64,000 nt of DNA from Ferranicluibacter rubi. GTDB lineage: Bacteria > Pseudomonadota > Alphaproteobacteria > Rhizobiales > Rhizobiaceae. The translations under genes and the position numbers were made by a program. The notes beneath the pieces were generated by a model. It was not told where the DNA came from. It did not search any database and saw nothing but the letters and a program-made list of their open reading frames with translations. Shown in pieces: positions 56,409-64,000 of the stretch; positions within the stretch are counted from its first letter, which is position 1; each line of letters begins with the position of its first letter. The stretch spans positions 310,001 to 374,000 of the forward strand of contig NZ_JAANCM010000004.1 of assembly GCF_011603255.1 (NCBI RefSeq), in the 5' to 3' direction.

Positions 56409-57521
56409 TTGTCCACGCGCACACTTTTCCTTCTGCCGGGTGACGGCATCGGTCCGGAAGCCATGGCCGAGGTCGTCAAGATCATCGACCACATGAACAC
56501 GGACGCCGGAGCCGGCTTCGTCACGGACACGGGTCTCGTTGGCGGTTCGGCGTATGACGCCCATGGCGCCGCCATCTCGGATGCCGACATGGCCAAGGCC
56601 ATGGCAGCCGATGCCGTTCTCTTCGGCGCCGTCGGCGGCCCGAAGTGGGACGACGTGCCTTACGAAGCACGCCCCGAAGCCGGCCTCCTGCGCCTGCGCA
56701 AGGACATGCAGCTGTTTGCAAACCTGCGCCCCGCCATCTGCTACCCCGCGCTCTCGGCCGCATCGTCGCTGAAGCCGGAGCTGGTCGAAGGCCTCGACAT
56801 CCTCATCGTGCGCGAACTGACGGGCGGCGTCTATTTCGGCGAGCCGAAGGAAATCATCGACCTCGGTAACGGCCAGAAGCGCGGCATCGACACGCAGGTC
56901 TACGACACCTACGAGATCGAGCGCATCGCCGGCGTCGCCTTCGAGCTCGCCCGCACCCGCTCGAACCGCGTCTGCTCCATGGAAAAGCGCAACGTCATGA
57001 AGTCGGGCGTGCTCTGGAATCAGGTCGTCACGGCAAGTCACAAGGAAAAATATTCCGACGTGCAGCTGGATCACATGCTGGCCGATGCCGGCGGCATGCA
57101 GCTGGTTCGCCAGCCCAAGCAGTTCGACGTCATCGTCACCGACAACCTGTTCGGCGACATGCTGTCGGATGTCGCCTCCATGCTGACCGGCTCGCTCGGC
57201 ATGCTGCCTTCCGCCTCGCTCGGCGCGCCCGACGAGACGACGGGTAAGCGCAAGGCGATGTACGAGCCCGTACACGGCTCGGCCCCCGATATTGCCGGCC
57301 GCGGCATCGCCAACCCGATCGCGATGATCGCGTCGTTTGCCATGTGCCTGCGCTACTCGTTCAACATGATTGCGGAAGCCGACCGTCTGGAAAAGGCGAT
57401 CGCCAACGTGCTCGATCAGGGCATCCGCACCGGTGACATCATGGCGCCGGGTGCCCGCCAGGTCGGCACGAACGAAATGGGCGACGCCATCCTGGCCGAG
57501 TTCAAGGCACTTTCGGCCTGA
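56409..57521 (+). CDS. leuB: 3-isopropylmalate dehydrogenase
   Basis: NAD-dependent oxidative decarboxylase of leucine synthesis. The start is TTG at 56409 with GGGAGG five bases upstream; this gives 370 aa, the normal LeuB length, and puts [14 protein letters not shown] at the N terminus. Other hallmarks are [14 protein letters not shown] near residue 140, [14 protein letters not shown] near 240 and [13 protein letters not shown] near 284. A terminator follows. Confidence 0.96.
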   Translation: MSTRTLFLLPGDGIGPEAMAEVVKIIDHMNTDAGAGFVTDTGLVGGSAYDAHGAAISDADMAKAMAADAVLFGAVGGPKWDDVPYEARPEAGLLRLRKDMQLFANLRPAICYPALSAASSLKPELVEGLDILIVRELTGGVYFGEPKEIIDLGNGQKRGIDTQVYDTYEIERIAGVAFELARTRSNRVCSMEKRNVMKSGVLWNQVVTASHKEKYSDVQLDHMLADAGGMQLVRQPKQFDVIVTDNLFGDMLSDVASMLTGSLGMLPSASLGAPDETTGKRKAMYEPVHGSAPDIAGRGIANPIAMIASFAMCLRYSFNMIAEADRLEKAIANVLDQGIRTGDIMAPGARQVGTNEMGDAILAEFKALSA

Positions 57522-57543
57522 TATCTCCAGAAAGACACGTTAG

Positions 57544-57577
57544 ATGCCCCGGCTCCCCGCGGAGACCGGGGCATTTT
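57544..57577 (+). terminator. Rho-independent terminator of leuB
   Basis: An 8-bp stem TGCCCCGG/CCGGGGCA (57545-57552 with 57566-57573), an inner pairing in the loop and a TTTT tail. Confidence 0.85.
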
Positions 57578-57654
57578 CATGTCCGGCGGTTGACTTCAGC
57601 GAAAGCGAAAACACTTTCCGGGGGATCGACCGGGCGGAAGAATAAAGGAACATC

Positions 57655-58353
57655 ATGAACAAGCCGATCTCCTCCTCCGTCTGGCTGCTTCTGGGCGCCA
57701 TCCTCCTCGTCGTCGCGCTCGTGCCCTTCGATCCGCACCTGTCGCAATCGGCGCAGGCGCTACCGGAACCCTTCGTCGCCTTCAATGCCCGCATCACGGA
57801 TTTCGGCACCTTCGCCTGGATGATCTACGGCTCCGCAACCCTGGTCATCATCGCCTACATCCTCGCGCGCGTCGTCAGCAGCCACGGCTTCGCCGAGAAG
57901 GCGAGGGCGGCACGGCGCCTGTCGCTCTACTTCCTCGTGACGATCGGCACCGCCAGCGCTGTGGTCCATATCCTCAAATTCTTCATCGGCCGCGCCCGGC
58001 CGGAAGCCTTTTCCGATCTCGGTGCCTATAGCCTGACACCCTTCGCCTCCGAATGGCTGTTCCAGAGCTTCCCCTCGGGTCACTCGGCGGCCGTCGGCTC
58101 CTTCTTCGGCGCCTTCGCCATGCTGGCCCCGCGCCTGCGGATCCTCTTTGCGCTCGGCGCGCTCACCATTGGCGTCACTCGTGTCGTCGTCGGCGCGCAT
58201 TATCCGAGCGACGTGGCCGCCGGCCTGCTGGTCGGTCTATGGAGCGCCCTGATGATCGCCTTCCTCTTTGCCCGGCAGAACTGGGTGTTCCGGCTCGACG
58301 ACAAGGGCTGGCCACGGCCCAAGACGCAGTTTCCGACCCACGAGAACGTCTGA
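57655..58353 (+). CDS. PAP2-family membrane phosphatase
   Basis: 232-aa membrane protein with six membrane segments and the three phosphatase motifs in order: KFFIGRARPEA (near residue 105), PSGHSA (near 140) and TRVVVGAHYPSDV (near 175). Such enzymes dephosphorylate lipids such as phosphatidic acid, undecaprenyl pyrophosphate or, in rhizobia, lipid A phosphates (LpxE-like); the exact substrate is not evident. Single gene between leuB and the convergent transporter gene. Confidence 0.88.
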   Translation: MNKPISSSVWLLLGAILLVVALVPFDPHLSQSAQALPEPFVAFNARITDFGTFAWMIYGSATLVIIAYILARVVSSHGFAEKARAARRLSLYFLVTIGTASAVVHILKFFIGRARPEAFSDLGAYSLTPFASEWLFQSFPSGHSAAVGSFFGAFAMLAPRLRILFALGALTIGVTRVVVGAHYPSDVAAGLLVGLWSALMIAFLFARQNWVFRLDDKGWPRPKTQFPTHENV

Positions 58354-58358
58354 CGAGA

Positions 58359-58384
58359 AACCCGGCGAGGTGACCCGCCGGGTT
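58359..58384. terminator. Hairpin between convergent PAP2 and MHS transporter genes
   Basis: A 9-bp stem AACCCGGCG/CGCCGGGTT (58359-58367 with 58376-58384). The minus-strand tail is TTCTCG; T-richness is weak on both strands. Confidence 0.5.
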
Positions 58385-58410
58385 CGTATCTGCTGGGATT
58401 AGGGTCTCGC

Positions 58411-60297
58411 TCAATCCATGGCGTGGATATCGCGGTCCTTGGTTTCCGGCAGGAAGAGCATGCCGATGACCAGCGTGATGCCTGCAAAGATGATCGGGTA
58501 CCAGAGGCCGTAATAGATGTCGCCCTTGGCCGCACTCATCGCAAAGGCCATGGCCGGAAGCAGGCCGCCGAACCAGCCATTGCCGATGTGATAGGGCAGG
58601 GACATCCCCGAATACCGAATACGGGTCGGGAACAGTTCGACCAGCAGCGCGGCGATCGGGCCGTAGACCATGGTCACGTAGATGACGAGAACGGTCAGAA
58701 CGGCGATCGTGCCGATCCAGTTGACCCGCTGCGGATCGGCGACCATCGAATAGGTACCGCCATTCGCCACCGTGTAGACCGGCATGGACGTCACACCGGC
58801 GGCTTCCTCCGCCGTCAGCAGCTTGGCAGCCACCAGTTCGTCAGCCGTCATCGTTGCCGGCGCCGAGGCGCGTACCGTTGCCGGATCGAGCGAAAGCTCC
58901 GGATTGGCGGCGACGAAGCCGTCGAGCTTGCTTTCAGGCACCTTCGCCGCACCCCGCTGCAGCGGATAACCCGCATCGTGCAGCGCCATGTTGATACCCT
59001 TCTCGAACACCGAAGCCTTGGCTTTCGCATCCGCACCGGCAGCGACCGTATCGTAGCTCGGCACGGTCGCGTCGCCGATCTTGACGGCCGCAGCCTGGCC
59101 AGCAGGGCCGGGAACGATGTCGTAGGGTACGGAATTGCGGGTGAGGAACGCGGTTGCCACGTCGCAGGACGTCGTGAACTTCGCCGTGCCCGTGGGGTTG
59201 AACTGGAAGGTGCAGTCTGCCGGATCGGCGGTCACCGTCGCGCGGACGGTCGCCTGCGCTTCGGCGAGCGCCGGGTTTGCCGTCCAGGTCATGGCCTTGA
59301 ACAGCGGGAAGTAGGTCAACATGGCGAGCAGCAGCCCGGCCATGATGATCGGCTTGCGGCCGATCTTGTCAGAGAGCAGGCCGAAGATGACGAAGAAGCT
59401 CGTGCCGATGAGCAGCGAGATGGCGACCATGATATTGGCCGACTGACCATCCACCTTCAGGATGTTCTGCAGGAAGAACAGCGCATAGAACTGACCGCAA
59501 TACCAGACGACGGCCTGGCCCATGGTGGCGCCGAACAGCGCGAGAATGCCGATCTTGGCGTTCTTCCATGTCCCGAAGGCTTCCTTGAGCGGTGCCTTCG
59601 ACGTCTTGCCTTCTGCCTTCATCTTCTTGAAGGCGGGCGACTCGTTCATCTTGAGGCGGATCCAGACGGAAACGCCGAGAAGCACGACGGAAACCAGGAA
59701 CGGAATGCGCCAGCCCCAGGCCGCAAAGGCTTCCTTGCCGAGCGCGAACTGGACGCCGAGAATGACGACGAGCGACAGGAACAGCCCGAGCGTTGCCGTC
59801 GTCTGGATCCAGGACGTGAAGTAGCCGCGTCGGCCGTGCGGTGCATGCTCGGCCACATAGGTGGCGGCCCCGCCATACTCGCCGCCGAGCGCCAGACCCT
59901 GAAGCATGCGCAGGAGGATGAGGATGATCGGGGCGGCAATGCCGATGGTCGCTGCACCCGGCAGGATGCCGACGAGGAAGGTCGAGAGACCCATGATGAG
60001 GATGGTGACGAGGAAGGTATATTTGCGACCGACGAGATCGCCCAGCCGCCCGAAGACGAGGGCGCCGAAAGGCCGCACGAGGAAGCCGGCGGCAAAGGCG
60101 AGCAGCGCGAAGATGTTGCGCGTCGTCTCCGGATACTGGCTGAAGAAGGTTGCGCCGATATAGACGGCGAGCGAGCCGTAGAGATAGAAATCATACCACT
60201 CGAACACGGTGCCGAGCGAGGATGCGAAGATGACCTTGCGCTCCTCCCCGGTCATCGGTGCGGCCTTCGTCCGGCCCACGGATGTCACATTTGCCAT
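58411..60297 (-). CDS. MHS-family MFS transporter with a large inserted soluble domain
   Basis: 628-aa metabolite:H+ symporter-type permease. Family signs are FEWYDFYLYGSL in TM1, GRLGDLVGRKYTF between TM2 and TM3, LALGGEYGGAATYVAEH in TM4 and SDKIGRKPIIM between TM8 and TM9. After the segment ending LTYFPLFKAMTW a hydrophilic stretch of about 170 residues (roughly 345-515) interrupts the fold before the last membrane segments. Ordinary MHS proteins are 420-550 aa. The ATG at 60297 has GGAGG eight bases upstream. The substrate may be a dicarboxylate, betaine or similar solute; it cannot be told. Confidence 0.9.
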   Translation of the reverse strand: MANVTSVGRTKAAPMTGEERKVIFASSLGTVFEWYDFYLYGSLAVYIGATFFSQYPETTRNIFALLAFAAGFLVRPFGALVFGRLGDLVGRKYTFLVTILIMGLSTFLVGILPGAATIGIAAPIILILLRMLQGLALGGEYGGAATYVAEHAPHGRRGYFTSWIQTTATLGLFLSLVVILGVQFALGKEAFAAWGWRIPFLVSVVLLGVSVWIRLKMNESPAFKKMKAEGKTSKAPLKEAFGTWKNAKIGILALFGATMGQAVVWYCGQFYALFFLQNILKVDGQSANIMVAISLLIGTSFFVIFGLLSDKIGRKPIIMAGLLLAMLTYFPLFKAMTWTANPALAEAQATVRATVTADPADCTFQFNPTGTAKFTTSCDVATAFLTRNSVPYDIVPGPAGQAAAVKIGDATVPSYDTVAAGADAKAKASVFEKGINMALHDAGYPLQRGAAKVPESKLDGFVAANPELSLDPATVRASAPATMTADELVAAKLLTAEEAAGVTSMPVYTVANGGTYSMVADPQRVNWIGTIAVLTVLVIYVTMVYGPIAALLVELFPTRIRYSGMSLPYHIGNGWFGGLLPAMAFAMSAAKGDIYYGLWYPIIFAGITLVIGMLFLPETKDRDIHAMD

Positions 60298-60755
60298 TCT
60301 CTTTGTCCTCCCAAAACATAGCATGCATCCCACCGATCCTCCTCGATCGGTTCACGGGATGCACCGAAGGGCAAGAATGGCAGATCGGGAGGGCGCCGGG
60401 CAGCGATCCTTTCGGATTATGACTTTCGTCTAACAACAGGCCCGCTCCGACGGGTTTTGCCGCGCGAAGAACCTTGACTTTACCGGCAGAATGAATAAGA
60501 GCAGCAGCGGAAAGGGAAGGGTTCATGCTTCGTCAGATGTCCATCATCGACTGCGCAAACGGTCTTGCTTCGGCAGGAGCGCCAGAACCCATGTCCGCAC
60601 TTTTCACAAACACGGCCAAAACGACGACGAAAACCGTCTGACGTCTCTGGCCCACCGCTCTCTCCCCGGCACGGCCGGGGACGCGAAGCCCGCGCCGCAG
60701 GCGATCCGGGTTTCTCCCCCAGCTTCCGCGGAGAGAAGAGAAAGAGAGCAAGACA
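60298..60755. other. 458-base divergent region between the MHS transporter gene and asd
   Basis: It holds the hairpin at 60325-60362 on the transporter side and, on the asd side, a GC-rich stretch with a small repeat CCCCGGC/GCCGGGG and a purine-rich run before the asd ATG. No gene, and no lysine riboswitch that I can match. Confidence 0.45.
60325..60362 (-). repeat. Bulged inverted repeat in the transporter leader
   Basis: Two nested 7-bp arms: GCATCCC/GGGATGC (60325-60331 with 60356-60362) outside and ACCGATC/GATCGGT (60332-60338 with 60345-60351) inside, with a 4-base bulge on one side and a 6-base loop. It begins 28 bases upstream of the transporter ATG and could be an operator or an mRNA structure. 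Confidence 0.55.
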
Positions 60756-61790
60756 ATGGGTTTCAAGATCGCCGTAGCAGGCGCCACCGGCAATGTCGGG
60801 CGCGAAATGCTCAACATCCTTTCCGAACGCGGCTTCCCGGCCGATGAGGTCGTGGCACTGGCCTCGGCACGGTCGCACGGCACCGAAGTCTCCTTCGGCG
60901 ACAAGACGCTGAAGGTCAAGAACCTCGAAAATTACGACTTCTCCGACACGGACATTTGCTTGATGTCGGCCGGCGGCGCGGTCTCGCTCAAGTATTCCCC
61001 GAAGATCGCCGCGCAGGGCTGCGTCGTTATCGATAATTCCTCGGCTTGGCGCTACGATCAGGACGTTCCGCTGATCGTTCCGGAAGTCAATCCCGACGCC
61101 ATCACCCAGTTTACCAAGCGCAACATCATCGCCAACCCGAATTGCTCCACGGCGCAGCTCGTGGTCGCGCTGAAGCCGCTGCACGACTTCGCCAAGATCA
61201 AGCGCGTCGTCGTCTCGACCTACCAGTCCGTTTCGGGCGCGGGCAAGGACGGCATGGACGAACTCTTCAACCAGACCCGCGCCGTCTTCGTGGCCGATCC
61301 GGTCGAAAGCAAGAAGTTCACCAAGCGCATCGCCTTCAACGTCATTCCGCACATCGATAGCTTCATGGAAGACGGCTACACGAAGGAAGAGTGGAAGGTT
61401 CTGGCCGAGACCAAGAAGATGCTCGATCCGAAGATCAAGGTGACCTGCACGGCCGTGCGCGTTCCCGTCTTCATCGGCCACTCGGAATCGGTCAACATCG
61501 AATTCGAAAACGAGATCACCGCCGATCAGGCCCGCGACATTCTGCGCGAAGCGCCCGGTTGCCTCGTTATCGACAAGCACGAAAATGGCGGGTACATGAC
61601 GCCTTACGAAAGCGCTGGTGAGGACGCGACCTATATTTCACGCATTCGTGAAGATGCGACGGTCGAAAACGGCCTGAACATCTGGGTTGTGTCCGATAAC
61701 TTACGCAAGGGTGCCGCACTCAACGCGATCCAGATCGCTGAACTGCTGGTCGCCCGCGGGCTGATCACGGCCAAGAAGCAGGCTGCCTGA
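60756..61790 (+). CDS. asd: Aspartate-semialdehyde dehydrogenase
   Basis: NADPH-dependent reduction of aspartyl phosphate to aspartate semialdehyde, the branch point to lysine/diaminopimelate, methionine and threonine. The 344-aa protein starts MGFKIAVAGATGNVGREML with the Rossmann loop, has the catalytic Cys130 in NPNCSTAQ, and the active-site His in VRVPVFIGHSE near residue 243. It stands alone; leuB lies 3.2 kb upstream on the same strand. Confidence 0.96.
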   Translation: MGFKIAVAGATGNVGREMLNILSERGFPADEVVALASARSHGTEVSFGDKTLKVKNLENYDFSDTDICLMSAGGAVSLKYSPKIAAQGCVVIDNSSAWRYDQDVPLIVPEVNPDAITQFTKRNIIANPNCSTAQLVVALKPLHDFAKIKRVVVSTYQSVSGAGKDGMDELFNQTRAVFVADPVESKKFTKRIAFNVIPHIDSFMEDGYTKEEWKVLAETKKMLDPKIKVTCTAVRVPVFIGHSESVNIEFENEITADQARDILREAPGCLVIDKHENGGYMTPYESAGEDATYISRIREDATVENGLNIWVVSDNLRKGAALNAIQIAELLVARGLITAKKQAA

Positions 61791-61812
61791 TCGGCAGCAA
61801 AGAGACGAGGGC

Positions 61813-61841
61813 ACCCGCCGACCGGGACAGGAACGGCGGGT
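61813..61841 (+). repeat. Hairpin after asd
   Basis: ACCCGCCG/CGGCGGGT (61813-61820 with 61834-61841) 22 bases after the asd stop, with a 13-base loop and no T run. A weak or factor-dependent terminator candidate. Confidence 0.4.
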
Positions 61842-61954
61842 ACCCGAACATTGAAGACGGACGGTGACGGACGGATTCACGTGAAACATCAAGGCGCTGC
61901 CTCTGCCAGACGGCAAGGTTGTCGGCCATCAGAAGCAGGGCTACGGGGTTTTTT

Positions 61955-62764
61955 ATGCTGAAGAAGACGTTCGCACTGGCAGGTCTTGTACTGGCCGCCG
62001 CCCTCGCGCCGCAAGCGGCCTTTGCCGCCAGCTGTGGCAACACGTCTGCCGGCTTCGACGCCTGGGTTCAGGACTTCAAGCAGGAAGCTTCCGGCCGTAT
62101 CAGCCCCGCCGTGCTCGACCGCGCCTTTGCCAATGTGAAGTACAACACGGCCACGATCCGCGCCGACCGCGGCCAGAAGAGCTTCAAGCTCTCGCTCAGC
62201 GAATTCATGAAGAAGCGCGGTGGCGCGACCATCGTCTCGCGTGGCAAGAAGATGAAGGCCCAGAATGCGGCCCTCTTTGCGTCCATCGAACAGCGCTACG
62301 GCGTGCCGGCGGGCCCGCTGATCGCAATCTGGGGCATGGAAACCGGTTTCGGCAACTTCCTCGGCAAGGAGCACACGCTGTCTGCCGTTTCGACACTCGC
62401 CTATGACTGCCGCCGGTCCGACTACTTCACCGACCAGCTCTACGCAGCTCTGACGCTCGTCCAGCGCGGCGATCTTGCGACGGATGCCCGCGGTGCGGCC
62501 CATGGTGAAATCGGCCAGACGCAGTTCCTTCCCGCAAACGTCGTGAAATATGGCGTCGATGGCGATGGCAACGGCCATGTCGACATGGTTCGCTCCAAGG
62601 CCGACGCCCTGGCCTCAACGGCCAACTTCCTGCGCGGCCATGGCTGGCGGGCAGGGGGCGGCTATCAGCCGGGTGAAGCCAATTTCGGCGCCATCCAGGG
62701 CTGGAACGCGGCCAGCGTCTACCAGCAGGCCATCGCCCAGATCGCAGCCGACATCGACGGCTGA
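61955..62764 (+). CDS. Lytic murein transglycosylase (MltB/SLT_2 family)
   Basis: 269-aa secreted enzyme that cleaves peptidoglycan glycan strands to 1,6-anhydro ends. The signal peptide (MLKKTFALAGLVLAAALAPQAAFA) is followed by the SLT_2 domain with the catalytic Glu129 in IWGMETGFGNFLG, and QTQFLPANVVKYGVDGDGNG, both typical of MltB. It has no lipobox and no C-terminal peptidoglycan-binding domain, so it is a short soluble form. GGGG precedes the ATG by six bases. A strong terminator follows. Confidence 0.92.
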   Translation: MLKKTFALAGLVLAAALAPQAAFAASCGNTSAGFDAWVQDFKQEASGRISPAVLDRAFANVKYNTATIRADRGQKSFKLSLSEFMKKRGGATIVSRGKKMKAQNAALFASIEQRYGVPAGPLIAIWGMETGFGNFLGKEHTLSAVSTLAYDCRRSDYFTDQLYAALTLVQRGDLATDARGAAHGEIGQTQFLPANVVKYGVDGDGNGHVDMVRSKADALASTANFLRGHGWRAGGGYQPGEANFGAIQGWNAASVYQQAIAQIAADIDG

Positions 62765-62786
62765 TCCTTTCGGATTTTGATGACAG

Positions 62787-62821
62787 AAAAGCCCCGGCGC
62801 GGATGCGTTCCGGGGCTTTTT
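62787..62821 (+). terminator. Rho-independent terminator of the lytic transglycosylase gene
   Basis: An 11-bp stem AAAAGCCCCGG/CCGGGGCTTTT (62787-62797 with 62810-62820) with a 12-base loop and a T5 tail; it can also serve the convergent carbonic anhydrase gene. Confidence 0.87.
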
Positions 62822-62892
62822 CATGGTCATTTTCAAGAAGGCTGCAACGGTTCGACCCGTGCAGCTTTCTTGAAACGATAATCTGGCGCGTG

Positions 62893-63534
62893 TCAGGTCC
62901 CGGGCCGGGAGAAATCACCCGACTTCGGATCCATCACCCACAGCTCCCCTGTCGAAATATCGAACCAGGCGCCATGCAGCTGCAGCTTGCCGCGCTGCTC
63001 GAGGATCTGGACGCAGGGGAACGTCCGCAGGTTGACGATAGAATTACGGATGGACACATGCTCCATCGCACGCTGCCGTTCCGCCGCCGTCATCATGTCA
63101 TTGCCTGCAATCTGTTCGGCCGCCGGCTTCAGCATGTTCATCCATTTGCCGATGAAATCGCCGGGCGACAGAGGCTCGGCGCTGCTATCGAGCACCGCCT
63201 TGATGCCGCCGCAGCGGCCATGGCCCATGACGACGATATCCTTGACGCGCAGCGACTGGACAGCGAATTCCAGTGCTGCCGAGGTCGAATGATACTGGCC
63301 ATCGGGCTCGTAGGGCGGAACCATATTGGCGACGTTGCGCACAACGAAGAGTTCGCCCGGTCCGCTGTCGAAGATGGTTTCCGGCGCGGCGCGAGAGTCG
63401 CAACAGGCAACGATCAGCGTCTTCGGCTGCTGTCCGGTGTCCGCCAGCGTCTTGTAGCGGGCCTGCTGCTCGGTGAACCGGCCGTTCATGAATTTCTGGT
63501 AACCGCCCAGCAGGTGCTCGGGAAAATGATACAT
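62893..63534 (-). CDS. Beta-carbonic anhydrase
   Basis: 213-aa zinc enzyme that interconverts CO2 and bicarbonate. Zinc ligands are Cys44 in CCDSR, His105 and Cys108 in MGHGRCGG, with the Asp46-Arg48 pair also present. The ATG at 63534 is chosen since family similarity starts at HLLGGYQKF; the frame is open upstream to 63633 without similarity. Adjacent on the same strand, 122 bases downstream of pdxY. Confidence 0.93.
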   Translation of the reverse strand: MYHFPEHLLGGYQKFMNGRFTEQQARYKTLADTGQQPKTLIVACCDSRAAPETIFDSGPGELFVVRNVANMVPPYEPDGQYHSTSAALEFAVQSLRVKDIVVMGHGRCGGIKAVLDSSAEPLSPGDFIGKWMNMLKPAAEQIAGNDMMTAAERQRAMEHVSIRNSIVNLRTFPCVQILEQRGKLQLHGAWFDISTGELWVMDPKSGDFSRPGT

Positions 63535-63656
63535 GTGCCTGTGCCCTTTTTGCTGCCTCGTGTTTAAGCGCCGAATGCCCGATGAGGCAAGAGTAACGCG
63601 GTCAGCTGGGTTAATTTGCGGCGCGCCGGGCACGACGCCGCCCGCAAATCCCCGTA

Positions 63657-64000
63657 TCAGCGCCTACGCGTCTGCGACGGATGCATCAGATGCCGCATCT
63701 GCACCAGCGACATCGGCCCGGTCAGGCAATGCGCGTCCTGCTGCAGCGTCAGCTCGTCCGCGCCGCGTCGTGCCGAGCGGGCCACCATCTCGAACACGCT
63801 GGCGGTGGCAAGCTGCAGCGCCTTCTCCTCGCTCTGCCCCTCCAGCAGCCGTCCCAGAAACAGCGCGGCCATCAGGTCGCCTGTCCCGTTCGGCGGATTG
63901 TCCACCAGCCGGTGCTCGGCCAGCAGCGCATGATGTCCGGAGAGGTAGAGATTGCCCGTGCTGCCGTTCATCATGGCGATCGCCGACGTTACCAGCATGC
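63657..64000 (-). CDS. pdxY: Pyridoxal kinase PdxY, C-terminal part (runs off the window)
   Basis: The 3' end of a ribokinase-fold kinase for vitamin B6 salvage (pyridoxal to PLP). The visible 114 or so residues contain the anion-hole motif PNGTGDLMAALFLGRLL with the catalytic Asp and the preceding LYLSGHHALLAEHRL strand typical of PdxY. The 5' end lies beyond base 64000, so the ATG at 63998 is probably internal. Confidence 0.85.
   Translation of the reverse strand, partial: MLVTSAIAMMNGSTGNLYLSGHHALLAEHRLVDNPPNGTGDLMAALFLGRLLEGQSEEKALQLATASVFEMVARSARRGADELTLQQDAHCLTGPMSLVQMRHLMHPSQTRRR

Noticed and set aside
58423-60321. Open frame of 632 codons on the plus strand opposite the MHS transporter
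   Set aside because: Charged shadow (RDGQ- and DDE-rich) of membrane codons on the other strand; the minus-strand product has all MHS motifs.
60480-60755. Possible lysine riboswitch before asd
   Set aside because: No match to the conserved core or kink-turn could be found, and this riboswitch class is not expected in alphaproteobacteria.

Overview
The window is a stretch of chromosome from an alphaproteobacterium, most likely of the Rhizobiaceae (Rhizobium/Agrobacterium group). The reasons are: the obgE-proB-proA-nadD-rsfS-rlmH order; a 2.8-kaa cyclic beta-1,2-glucan synthase (NdvB/ChvB) with an OpgC-type acyltransferase; SOS boxes of the alphaproteobacterial type (GTTC-N7-GTTC, read GAAC-N7-GAAC on the other strand); an Irr-type iron box before bfd-bfr; and GC-rich codon use with many TTG starts. 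I see no rRNA, tRNA, insertion sequence, prophage or CRISPR array, so this is ordinary chromosomal backbone with several catabolic and DNA-repair modules.

Layout. 0-10.2 kb (+): obgE, proBA, nadD, rsfS, rlmH, then a cell-envelope run of EnvC-like amidase activator, CtpA protease and divergent polysaccharide deacetylase, then rppH. 10.3-11.1 kb (-): bacterioferritin and its ferredoxin Bfd behind an Irr-like box. 11.5-17.6 kb (-): the imuA-imuB-dnaE2 mutagenesis cassette behind a LexA box. 17.7-20.0 kb: small metallopeptidase (+); DUF1737 protein, citrate-lyase-type aldolase and DJ-1/PfpI protein (-). 20.3-23.1 kb (+): radical-SAM DNA repair protein coupled to a UdgX-family uracil-DNA cross-linking protein; two overlapping LexA boxes lie inside a promoter that predicts a leaderless mRNA. 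23.1-25.9 kb (-): M24 peptidase and succinate-semialdehyde-type dehydrogenase.

26.1-32.7 kb: TctE/TctD-like two-component pair (-), a divergent solute-binding protein and a TctCBA tripartite transporter (+), with a direct-repeat operator candidate before tctC. 32.9-37.6 kb: a 53-aa protein, a TerC-like DUF475 membrane protein (-), a DMT permease, class II aldolase and gluconokinase. 38.0-40.4 kb (+): a phosphonate side module, DUF1045 2H-phosphoesterase-phnM-phnN, without the C-P lyase core in the window. 40.5-45.9 kb: a lysine/2-aminoadipate catabolic module, hglS-(D-2-hydroxyglutarate dehydrogenase)-amaB (-), with a divergent LysR regulator and a clear T-N11-A operator. 46.4-56.3 kb (+): ndvB and opgC (periplasmic glucan). 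56.4-64 kb: leuB, a PAP2 phosphatase, an MHS-family transporter with a large inserted soluble domain (-), asd, a lytic transglycosylase, beta-carbonic anhydrase (-) and the 3' end of pdxY (-).

How the parts work together. Two SOS-controlled transcription units sit within 12 kb, linking error-prone synthesis (ImuA/ImuB/DnaE2) to a poorly understood uracil/lesion-handling pair (radical SAM + UdgX). The hglS module turns 2-aminoadipate semialdehyde carbon into 2-oxoglutarate through D-2-hydroxyglutarate, if the missing steps are encoded elsewhere. The tct and phn modules are each regulated or specialised transport/catabolic units. All functions are read from motifs and remembered family knowledge; no database search was possible.
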